From contig JAUXYJ010000088.1 of the NCBI GenBank assembly GCA_030694465.1, positions 103,392-167,391 of the forward strand: a stretch of DNA of 64,000 bases, in the 5' to 3' direction. The notes beneath the pieces are model-generated. The model was not told the origin of the DNA and did not search any database. It was given only the letters and a program-made list of their open reading frames with translations. Source of the stretch: Deltaproteobacteria bacterium. Lineage in GTDB: Bacteria > Myxococcota_A > Polyangia > Polyangiales > Ga0077539. Positions 53,193 to 60,784 of the stretch are shown in pieces. A program made the position numbers and the translations under genes. The first letter of the stretch is position 1. Each line of letters begins with the position of its first letter.

Positions 53193-54299
53193 TTAGCGTC
53201 GGCCACGGGCCACGGTGCCAAAGTCACCGACGACCCACAGGTCGCTGTCGGTCAGCCCCCAGACGTCGTTGAGGTTCATCGGGCCCAGCATTCCGACAGC
53301 TTGCCATCGCCCGTTGCCCGAGCGGATCACTGCGCCGCGTGGGCCGACGCCCCACAGGCTGTTGACTCCCGTCGCGTGAAAGCGCCGCATCGGAACCCCG
53401 ACACCCGTGCTCGCGATCGCCCATCCCAGCGGTGTGTAACGGTAGACCGCGCCGTTGAACCCAGAGGCCCAAAAGTCATCTGGACCGACGACCCACAGCG
53501 CGGTCTCTAGACCGATGCCCGGAGCGCGTGACGCGGTCTGCAGCCACGATACGCCATCAAAGTGGAAGGCAGAGCCTTGCTCGGTGGTGATCCAGACATC
53601 GCTCGCGCTCGTTCCGTGCACCGAGGCCACATCTCCCGGGCGCATGCCGATTCGCTGTGCATGCCATGAGACACCGTCGTAGCGCCACGCGTTGGAGTCG
53701 GGATCGAAGGTCGAGCCGACGACCCAGACATCACGCTCGCTGCTGCCCCAAATCGTCCGCATCGAGCCTCGGCACACCAGACCTCGGTCGCGTGTCCATG
53801 CAGCGCCATCGGAGCGGATGACCAGACAGTTTCCAAGCGAATCGCTGCCGACCGCCCAGAGGCTCGTAGCGCTGGTGCCCCAGATGTCTCGGAGCGCAAG
53901 GTTTGCCTCGGGGGCACTCTCAACGACCCAGCTCACGCCGTCCCAACGCAAGATCGTGCTGCCGTCGCCGACAATCCAGATCGATCCCTCTGCGCTGCCC
54001 CAGATCCCTCGCAGGGTGCGCGACGTGGGCGGGCGAAGAAAGCTCCACGACAGCGCGCCGGCGTCGCTCGAGGCGTCGTTCGAGGCGTCACTCGCGTCGA
54101 CCTCAACGACGTCCTCTGCGGCGGCCTCGGCGCCGGCATCGATCCCGCTCTCGGGAGGGCTCTCCTGAGCGTCTACGAAGCCGTCCGTCACGCTGGCGTC
54201 GTGACCGGGCAACGGATCAAAGACAAAGAGCTCGGTGACCAAGGTGCAACCGCAACACAGCGCACTCATGGGGAGCGCCCACAGCGCGCGTGGCATCAT
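53193..54299 (-). CDS. Propeller-type lipoprotein with WGS repeats
   Basis: A 368-residue surface lipoprotein. The signal peptide has MSALCCGC with Cys18 as the likely lipidated residue. A spacer rich in Asp/Ala/Glu runs to about 80. At least five repeats of the form GIWGSAEGSIWIVGDGSTIL, DIWGTSATSLWAVGSD, TIWGSSERDVWVVGST, DVWGLTDSDLWVVGDF follow, which should build a beta-propeller. It is the last gene of a four-gene operon, overlapping the upstream gene by ATGA. A sensing or binding role at the surface, tied to the sigma factor, is likely. Confidence 0.82.
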   Translation of the reverse strand: MMPRALWALPMSALCCGCTLVTELFVFDPLPGHDASVTDGFVDAQESPPESGIDAGAEAAAEDVVEVDASDASNDASSDAGALSWSFLRPPTSRTLRGIWGSAEGSIWIVGDGSTILRWDGVSWVVESAPEANLALRDIWGTSATSLWAVGSDSLGNCLVIRSDGAAWTRDRGLVCRGSMRTIWGSSERDVWVVGSTFDPDSNAWRYDGVSWHAQRIGMRPGDVASVHGTSASDVWITTEQGSAFHFDGVSWLQTASRAPGIGLETALWVVGPDDFWASGFNGAVYRYTPLGWAIASTGVGVPMRRFHATGVNSLWGVGPRGAVIRSGNGRWQAVGMLGPMNLNDVWGLTDSDLWVVGDFGTVARGRR

Positions 54300-55228
54300 G
54301 GGTTAGGTGTAGTCGCTGGCGCACTCGGCGTCGAGTTCGCGGAGGGCTGCGAGGCTACTTCGCCGGTCATTTGCTGCAAAAGTCGCCGCGTCCGAGATGC
54401 CTGGATGCTCGAAGGATGCCGCTGAATCAGTCGTTGCCCCTGCAGTTGGGCGTCATCCGTTCGGCCAAGCGCCCGCAGCGCTTCGAAGCCCAAGAACTCA
54501 CGTTCGGCTCGCAATTGTGCAGACGGGTGCGCGAGATCAAACGCTGCCAGCAAGGCCAACGCTCGCGCTGGATCACGCGCAATCAGTTGCATCGCTTCGC
54601 CAAGCGCGTGCGCCTCGGTCTCGATGGGGTCTTCGCCGTTCGGCGAAGTGGCCCTCCCGCCGAAGCCCTGGGTCGCTGAGCCCACCGCGATCGTCGGCGC
54701 AGCGAGGGCGACTGCAGATTCAGCGCTCGCCGGGCCGGGAGATTCAGCCACGGGGGTCTGAGAGACCGGCAACGCGGCGTGTGCGCTGCGTGCACGAGGC
54801 TGCGCGGCGCGAGTCGGCGCAGGCCACTGCACGGGTGCCAACGGAGACGGTTGTGCCGTGGGCGCGGCGGTCGCTTGCGTCACTGCTTCGAGTGCCCTGC
54901 TGGGCCTCGTGGGCAGCACAACAGGCCGCAAGATCGCTGCTCCAGGAGGCGACGTGGGGGGAGCGTGGGAGGGGCCCGCGGATCGCACGAGCGCGCCTGT
55001 GGCGACCGCCGCAACCACGAGCGCACCTGCAAGCCAGCCGCCTGACTTAAGCAGGGCCGCAGAGCCCGCGCCTGCGACTGTGCCCGCCGCGATTTTCTTG
55101 ACGGCGACACTGGTGAGCTGTCGCTCGATTTCGGTCATCGCGCGGGGCTTCGCAAGGGAGCGGAGGCCGCTCTGGATTTCAGGCGAAGCGCCCGAACGTG
55201 GGTCGCTCATTCTCTGTGGAATTTTCAT
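54296..55228 (-). CDS. Membrane-anchored helical-repeat protein, possible anti-sigma factor
   Basis: A 310-residue protein. A short N-terminal cytoplasmic part (about 1-60; ends RQLTSVAVKKIAAGTVAGAG) is followed by a membrane helix near 62-85 (GGWLAGALVVAAVATGALV). A long Pro/Ala linker and a C-terminal helical region, EAMQLIARDPARALALLAAF ... LGRTDDAQLQGQRLIQRHPS, recall two to three TPR-like helices. It has no ZAS zinc motif. Overlap with the sigma gene on one side and the lipoprotein on the other makes an anti-sigma role plausible but unproven. Confidence 0.7.
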   Translation of the reverse strand: MKIPQRMSDPRSGASPEIQSGLRSLAKPRAMTEIERQLTSVAVKKIAAGTVAGAGSAALLKSGGWLAGALVVAAVATGALVRSAGPSHAPPTSPPGAAILRPVVLPTRPSRALEAVTQATAAPTAQPSPLAPVQWPAPTRAAQPRARSAHAALPVSQTPVAESPGPASAESAVALAAPTIAVGSATQGFGGRATSPNGEDPIETEAHALGEAMQLIARDPARALALLAAFDLAHPSAQLRAEREFLGFEALRALGRTDDAQLQGQRLIQRHPSSIQASRTRRLLQQMTGEVASQPSANSTPSAPATTPNP

Positions 55229-55827
55229 CGCGTCCGCCTTTCTGTGCGCGGCTCAAACGACTGATGGAGTGACTCGAACTGAGCACGTGCGGCGTGCAAC
55301 CGCGAGTAGACGGTACCCACCGGGACACCAAGCGATCGCGAGATTTCCTCGCATGAGAGCTCTTCGATTTCGAACATGACCAACACCGCGCGTTTGGCGA
55401 TGTCCATCGCGTCCAGGACTCGCTGCGCGAGCGCTCTGGACTCTTGCTGTGACGCGCGTTGCTCTGGGCCAAGCGCTGGCGACTCGCGGCGAGAGAGCTC
55501 ATCGTCGCTGATGCAAACCTCGCGCTTGTTGCAGCCCTTTCGACGGTAACCAGCGGCGACCCGCAGACAGATCCCAAAGAGCCAGGTCGTCATCGCGGAT
55601 CTGCCCTCGAAGCTGTCCAGCCGACGATGGACCACGATAAACACCTCTTGAAACTGATCCGGAAGGTCTGCGTCTCGCACCCCCATTCGTTGGAGGCTTG
55701 CCCAGACGAAATCGCGATGGGCGCGGTACACGTCCGTCACGGTGGGAGTGGCCAGGGGCATCCCGTGCGCTTGTGCAAGAGTGGTCACAGCGCTTGGTGA
55801 GTGCGCCGGGTGCGAAATTCCCTTCAT
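55225..55827 (-). CDS. ECF-type RNA polymerase sigma factor
   Basis: A 200-residue sigma-70 family factor from ATG 55827, the start forming an ATGA overlap with the upstream gene. Region 2: VYRAHRDFVWASLQRMGVRD, DLPDQFQEVFIVVHRRLDSF and MTTWLFGICLRVAAGYRRKG. Region 4: LVMFEIEELSCEEISRSLGV, PVGTVYSRLHAARAQFESL, a normal helix-turn-helix. A Cys-containing insert (GCNKREVCISDDELSRRESP) links the two. It should direct transcription of a small regulon, probably including its own operon. Confidence 0.9.
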   Translation of the reverse strand: MKGISHPAHSPSAVTTLAQAHGMPLATPTVTDVYRAHRDFVWASLQRMGVRDADLPDQFQEVFIVVHRRLDSFEGRSAMTTWLFGICLRVAAGYRRKGCNKREVCISDDELSRRESPALGPEQRASQQESRALAQRVLDAMDIAKRAVLVMFEIEELSCEEISRSLGVPVGTVYSRLHAARAQFESLHQSFEPRTERRTR

Positions 55828-56894
55828 CGAAATCGCCACCCCAGCGAGAGACTCGCGTTGAGCTGAAGCCAAGGCTGATCGAACAGGACCTCTCGTCGCT
55901 GACCCGTGGAGACAAACTGGTATCGCGTGATCGGCACAAGCCCCTGTGCCGCGAGTGACAGAAAGAGCCCCGCGGTCAGGTGCAGCTCAGTGCGAATCCC
56001 CGCTGAAACCGCAACAAATCCGCGCGTCCCAGAGTCTGTCATCGCGACCCGGAGCACCGACGCGTCGAGCGCGCCGAGCAGCACGCCCGCTTCGGCCGCC
56101 AAGGCAAACCGCGAATTGTGAACTAGATTCACAACGCCATGGAGCGCGCCGCCCATGAGCCCAAAATCGACGGAGAATCCCTCGCCGTCGAGGCGGCTGT
56201 TGGAGAGCCACAACGAGCTCACCGCCAGCCCGATCCGCGGATGGAGCTGCATGCTCGCGCGAAAGATGACCCCAGCGCTCGGTGACGAGAGCGTGCCGAG
56301 CTGGATCATGCTCCCAAGCTCAAGCGCCACGGGCATTCGCGCCGGCTGCGCGAGATACACTGTACGCATCTCTACACGCGGCGGTGCAGCGGGGACGACC
56401 GGCGGGCGTACGACCTCTGGAGGGCTCGGTCGAAGCGCGGCCTCAGGATCAATCGCGAGGGCGATCGCAAGTGAAATCGCAGAGACAACGGGTCCACATT
56501 CGCGCGCCTCGCTGACCAGCTCACGCGTGCCTTGGAGCACTCCGTGCTCGTCACGCACAAAGAACACCGCGCGCCAGACGAGCGGCTCGCGTGTCACAAT
56601 CGCCTCGATCTGTTGGGGCGCGTCGGAGGCAAATGGGTCATGCCCCAAGCGCTGCACGATGCGCTCTTGCACCGTGGACTGTGGGGGACAGCGATCTGCA
56701 CCGACGCCACGGACCCAGGAGAAGTGTGCGCGGCCGTCGGTCGATTCGATCTGTGAATTCGCAGGCAAAATCGCTATAGCACCTGCCGCGCTGTCTGCCA
56801 CGGCGGTCGCGGAGCTAGGCTGTGCGTACCCGATGTTGGGCAACACAACGAGCGCAGCGAGGCTATAGACGAGAGGTCGGACGAACACCTGCAA
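55824..56894 (-). CDS. Outer-membrane protein, first gene of the sigma operon
   Basis: A 356-residue exported protein with signal peptide (MQVFVRPLVYSLAALVVLPN, cleavage near IGYA-Q). Residues 30-165 form a soluble N-terminal part with SWVRGVGADRCPPQSTVQER and RRL/Cys pair (RECGPVVSAISLAIALAIDP). Residues 175-356 are barrel-like: LELGSMIQLGTLSSPSAGVI, ASMQLHPRIGLAVSSLWLSN, and ends in LSLGWRFR with the C-terminal aromatic-charged ending of a barrel. It overlaps the ECF gene. The set may work as surface signalling, but no TonB box is visible. Confidence 0.75.
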   Translation of the reverse strand: MQVFVRPLVYSLAALVVLPNIGYAQPSSATAVADSAAGAIAILPANSQIESTDGRAHFSWVRGVGADRCPPQSTVQERIVQRLGHDPFASDAPQQIEAIVTREPLVWRAVFFVRDEHGVLQGTRELVSEARECGPVVSAISLAIALAIDPEAALRPSPPEVVRPPVVPAAPPRVEMRTVYLAQPARMPVALELGSMIQLGTLSSPSAGVIFRASMQLHPRIGLAVSSLWLSNSRLDGEGFSVDFGLMGGALHGVVNLVHNSRFALAAEAGVLLGALDASVLRVAMTDSGTRGFVAVSAGIRTELHLTAGLFLSLAAQGLVPITRYQFVSTGQRREVLFDQPWLQLNASLSLGWRFR

Positions 56895-56943
56895 GTGAGA
56901 ACACTCTACTCTTTCGGCTGCGGGCCTCTAGGGGCCCAAAGCG

Positions 56944-58692
56944 CTATCGGCCTGCGTCTGCCATCGTCCCCGCGTCGCCGCCCATGGTGGGCAGGGCATT
57001 GCAAAACGTGGGGGGAGAGACGTAGGGGGCTGCGGCCGCAAGCTGTGCATCGGTGATCGTGCCGCTGCGGATGATCTGCTGATAGAGCATCACGCTGGGC
57101 CGCGGAACTCGCGTTCGCATCGGGTCGCTGAAATCCACCGAGAACAGGCCGAAGTGAGGACAATAGCCGCCGACCCACTCGAAGTTGTCCATGAGCGACC
57201 AGTGAAAATAGCCGACGATGTTCGCGCCACGTTGTTTGGCAGCGAGCATCGCCCCAATGTGTTCGAGCATGAAGCGTCGACGGTTGACATCGCGTGAATC
57301 GGCCATGCCGTTCTCGGTGATCACGATGGGCCTGTTGTAGAGCGTGGCGACCGTGGTCAGCGTCTCTTCGAAACCGCGGGGGTAGACGTCCCATCCGAAA
57401 TCATTTTTGGGGAGCCCGCGGTCGCGCGCTTCGTCTTCGGGCAATCCACCGAGGAGCGGGATCGCCGAGTTGGCTCGGATCGTGCTCATGCCGTAGTAGT
57501 TGACGCCGAGATAATCTACGCGATTTCGCAGGGCTGCGTCATTGCGTGGCTCGGTTGGGTCAACGACTCCTGAGCCGTCGGCGTCGAGATTTCCGTTCAC
57601 GATGGCTTCAAAGAAGAGACGATTGTTTAGCCAATCGGCCTTCGCTGCGGCGCGTGCGTCGTTGGCGCCTGTTGGATTGGCTCCGAAAAACCTCCGCATG
57701 TGGTGCGCGATCGAGACATACGAGCTCGCCGCAGGAGAGATTGGCCCGCCGGTCATTTCGGCGACCGTCGTGTCCATGGCCTTGATGTTGTCGTACATCA
57801 TGGCGTGGGCGTAGATCATGTTGTTGAGCACGACGATGGCCGCGTCAAAGTCCAGCGATCTCCCTGGCGGAAACCGTCCGTCCAGGTATCCCGAGAGCAC
57901 CAGCACCAGCGGCTCATTGAGGGTCACGTACCAGTCCACCGAGTCGCCAAACTCGCCCGCGATCACGGCCGCGAGAAGCGCCATGTCCGTGCGAATGCGC
58001 GGGTTCATCCAGCCCTGTGTTCGAAAGTCCTGACGCGGATCCGCGATGTAGTCCGGCATGACCCAGTGGTGGATCGTGACCATCGGAGTGATCCGAGGAG
58101 TGCTCGCACGGAGCGCGTCAATGAGCCCGTGATAGTACGCTTTGCCCTGTGAATTTGCTGCAGCTCGGCACGCGGTCACGCGCGCTGAGAGCGTGCCCGT
58201 CGCCATCCTGCATTGCTCCCAGCTCACAGCGGTCGGAAACAAGCGCGCCCACTCAACGCCAAATCGATACGCGGTTTGACCCGAGGCCCGGAGCGCCTCG
58301 ACGTCGGGCATAAAGTTCGGGTACGAGCGCGGGCCATCGCTCGCTTGCCCGTTGCCCACGATGCGTCCCATGCGCTCCCACTGGCGCCAGTCGGTGTTCT
58401 CGAGCTGGCCTTCAATTTGGTATCCCGCGGTCGCGCTTCCCCAGAGAAATCCCTGGCCTGCGGGTGCACGTGTCCCGGGCACGTAGGTCCCGAGCCAGGC
58501 CGGCGTCGCGTCGACTGCAGCGTCTGCTCCGCCATCCGCTTCCGCGTCGGGTGGCGACCCATCGGCCAAGTCATTGAGCATCGCGTCTTGTGCGGCATCC
58601 GGGGGGCTTGCGTCACCCGCGGGAGGCGGCGTTGTGCAGTGGCTGAGCGCGATCAAAAGCGCAGGCAGCAATGGGTGGGCTTGCTTCTTCAT
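56944..58692 (-). CDS. Glycoside hydrolase family 1 lipoprotein (beta-glucosidase-like)
   Basis: A 582-residue protein. The signal peptide ends at Cys19 (LIALSHC, His before Cys) and is followed by an Asp/Pro/Ala spacer to about 75. The GH1 barrel begins GFLWGSATAGYQIEGQLENT. The acid/base Glu lies in VTLNEPLVLV and the nucleophile Glu in VITENGMAD; HWSLMDNFEWVGGYCPHFGL is the typical C-terminal aglycone/substrate region. All catalytic elements appear intact. GH1 enzymes are usually cytoplasmic, so an anchored form suggests breakdown of external oligosaccharides. ATG 58692 is chosen from the signal peptide. Confidence 0.88.
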   Translation of the reverse strand: MKKQAHPLLPALLIALSHCTTPPPAGDASPPDAAQDAMLNDLADGSPPDAEADGGADAAVDATPAWLGTYVPGTRAPAGQGFLWGSATAGYQIEGQLENTDWRQWERMGRIVGNGQASDGPRSYPNFMPDVEALRASGQTAYRFGVEWARLFPTAVSWEQCRMATGTLSARVTACRAAANSQGKAYYHGLIDALRASTPRITPMVTIHHWVMPDYIADPRQDFRTQGWMNPRIRTDMALLAAVIAGEFGDSVDWYVTLNEPLVLVLSGYLDGRFPPGRSLDFDAAIVVLNNMIYAHAMMYDNIKAMDTTVAEMTGGPISPAASSYVSIAHHMRRFFGANPTGANDARAAAKADWLNNRLFFEAIVNGNLDADGSGVVDPTEPRNDAALRNRVDYLGVNYYGMSTIRANSAIPLLGGLPEDEARDRGLPKNDFGWDVYPRGFEETLTTVATLYNRPIVITENGMADSRDVNRRRFMLEHIGAMLAAKQRGANIVGYFHWSLMDNFEWVGGYCPHFGLFSVDFSDPMRTRVPRPSVMLYQQIIRSGTITDAQLAAAAPYVSPPTFCNALPTMGGDAGTMADAGR

Positions 58693-58763
58693 GACGTAGT
58701 GCCCGCAGTGTACCTTCGAGAGCGGGGACAACGGAGTGATTAGCGACTACCGTGCGCGTGGCA

Positions 58764-60683
58764 ATGGACATGAGCACAGAGGCCTCCCCTTCAGACTTGG
58801 TGATCGGCGTCGCGGGTCACATTGATCACGGCAAGACCGCGCTCGTTCGTGCCCTCACCGGAATCGATACCGATCGGCTTCCTGAGGAAAAAACCAGAGG
58901 AATCACGATTGAGCTAGGTTTCGCACACCTTGTGCTTCCAGGCGGTCGACGCGCGGCGATCGTGGACATGCCAGGGCATGAACGCTTTATCCGCGCGATG
59001 ATCGCTGGCGCCGGCGGGCTTGATGTCTGTCTCTTGGTGGTCGCGTCGAACGAGGGCGTGATGCCGCAGACACGAGAGCATCTCGCGGTCGCCGAGCTCC
59101 TCGGAGTCCGTGCGGGCGTGATCGCGCTGAGCAAGTCCGACCTCGCGGGCGAAGACGTCCTGGAGTTGGCGGTCGAAGAGGTCCGCGAGGTGCTCGCTGG
59201 GACCTTTTTAGACTCGGCCGAAATCGTCGCCGTGAGCGCTCACACGGGCCACGGACTCGACGCGCTCCGCGCCGCCCTCGCGCGTGCGGCGGTTCCCTCG
59301 CGGTCTTCGGACGGACCTGCACTTTTGCCCGTCGATCGTGTTTTTGTCCGCAAAGGTTTTGGCACTGTGGCGACAGGCACGCTGGTGTCCGGCGTGCTCA
59401 GCGACGGAGACGTGATGGTCGTTGGCCCGCTCGGCATGGATGAGCGCGTGAGCGAAGTGCGCGTGCGATCGCTGCAAATTCACGGGCAACCCGTCGAACG
59501 TGCGCACGCAGGGACGCGTGTCGCGGTCAACCTCGTAGGGATCGAAGTGAGCGAGTTGCCGCGGGGCGCTTGGCTTTTTCGTCAAGAAGAGCTGAGCCTC
59601 ACGCGCTCGTTCGACGCAGAAATTCACACGCTAAAATCATGTCGCAAGCCCTTCGCGCGCAGGACCCACCTTGAGCTGGCGGTAGGCGCTGCGCACGCTG
59701 GGTGCACTGTCGCCCTGCTCGAGGGCGAAGAGCTCGCACCGGGCGAGAGAGCCATCGCGCGCATCACGACCGATCGTCCGATCGTGATGCGCCCTGGCGA
59801 GCGGTTTGTCTTGCGCGGTCCCGCTGCGATGGCGGGATTTGGCTCGATCGTGGGCGGAGGCACCGTGCTGCGCCCAGTCGCAGAGCGCGTTCGAAGGCGT
59901 GAGCTCGCGCTGGCGCGCGCGAGGTCGATCTCGGTGCACGAAGACTCACTCGAGAATCGCGCGAGGACTGAGAGCGAAGCGGCCGGACCGCGTGGACTTT
60001 CGCAGGCGCAATTGAGCGCTCGGCTTGGAGCCACCGCGAGCGACGAGGTCATCGCGAACGCGGGGCTGATGCGTGTGGGCAATGATCGCTTTGTGGGAGA
60101 GAGCGTAGTCACCGCGGTCTCTCAGCGGGTGCTCCAGGCGCTCTCGTTGCATCACGCGGACGTGCCGGCCTCGCGAGGGCTCGAGCACCGGGCGCTTAGG
60201 GCTCTCGCAGACGAATCGCTCTTGGAGTGCGTGCTCCGCGTGCTCGTTGAACAGAAAAAAATCAGCCGAAGCGAAGACCTGTATTGTCGGACAGGGTGGA
60301 AACCTCGCGACCCCGACGCGGTCCCGCATCTCGCGTCGCTCGCCGCCAGCTTCGCGAGCGCGGGCATCACGCCGCCGCGCAACGATGAGCTCGCGCTGGC
60401 GCTCAAGACCGACCTCAAGGGTCTCGAGCCCGCGCTTAAGCGCCTGATCGAACGCAGAGAAATCGTCAAAATCAGCCATGAGTTTCATGGGTCCGCGTCG
60501 GCCCTTGACGCCCTTGAGGCCGCGCTGATTGCGCACCTTGAGCGAGAGGGATCGATTGATGCGCAGGGTTTTAAGACGCTCACGGGCGCGTCACGCAAAT
60601 GGACCATTCCGCTGGCCGAGTACTTTGACGCGAAGAAGGTCACGCTCCGTGTGGGCGATGTCCGTAAGCTCCGCGGGCGCTGA
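58764..60683 (+). CDS. selB: Selenocysteine-specific translation elongation factor SelB
   Basis: A 639-residue GTPase that carries Sec-tRNA to UGA codons marked by SECIS elements. The G domain has VAGHIDHGKTALVRALTGID, then GITIELGFAHL, VDMPGHERFIRAMIAGAGGL (switch II) and ALSKSDLAGED (NKxD as SKSD). Beta-barrel domains follow (RVFVRKGFGTVATGTLVSG), then winged-helix repeats from about 390 to 639 ending AEYFDAKKVTLRVGDVRKL. The start may be GTG 58752, ATG 58764 or ATG 58770. Neither selA, selD nor tRNA-Sec is seen in the window, so partners must lie elsewhere. Confidence 0.93.
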   Translation: MDMSTEASPSDLVIGVAGHIDHGKTALVRALTGIDTDRLPEEKTRGITIELGFAHLVLPGGRRAAIVDMPGHERFIRAMIAGAGGLDVCLLVVASNEGVMPQTREHLAVAELLGVRAGVIALSKSDLAGEDVLELAVEEVREVLAGTFLDSAEIVAVSAHTGHGLDALRAALARAAVPSRSSDGPALLPVDRVFVRKGFGTVATGTLVSGVLSDGDVMVVGPLGMDERVSEVRVRSLQIHGQPVERAHAGTRVAVNLVGIEVSELPRGAWLFRQEELSLTRSFDAEIHTLKSCRKPFARRTHLELAVGAAHAGCTVALLEGEELAPGERAIARITTDRPIVMRPGERFVLRGPAAMAGFGSIVGGGTVLRPVAERVRRRELALARARSISVHEDSLENRARTESEAAGPRGLSQAQLSARLGATASDEVIANAGLMRVGNDRFVGESVVTAVSQRVLQALSLHHADVPASRGLEHRALRALADESLLECVLRVLVEQKKISRSEDLYCRTGWKPRDPDAVPHLASLAASFASAGITPPRNDELALALKTDLKGLEPALKRLIERREIVKISHEFHGSASALDALEAALIAHLEREGSIDAQGFKTLTGASRKWTIPLAEYFDAKKVTLRVGDVRKLRGR

Positions 60684-60784
60684 GCGTTGGTGGTCCTGAC
60701 CCAAGCCACGAGCCCCTCGCGGTGTATGCCTCGCGCGGTATTGTTTTTCTTGAAGCTTCGCACACCAGAAAGCGCAAACACTCC

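Noticed and set aside
58732..58763. A tRNA-Sec gene next to selB
   Set aside because: The gap before selB is about 70 bases, too short for the approximately 95-base tRNA-Sec, and shows no cloverleaf.
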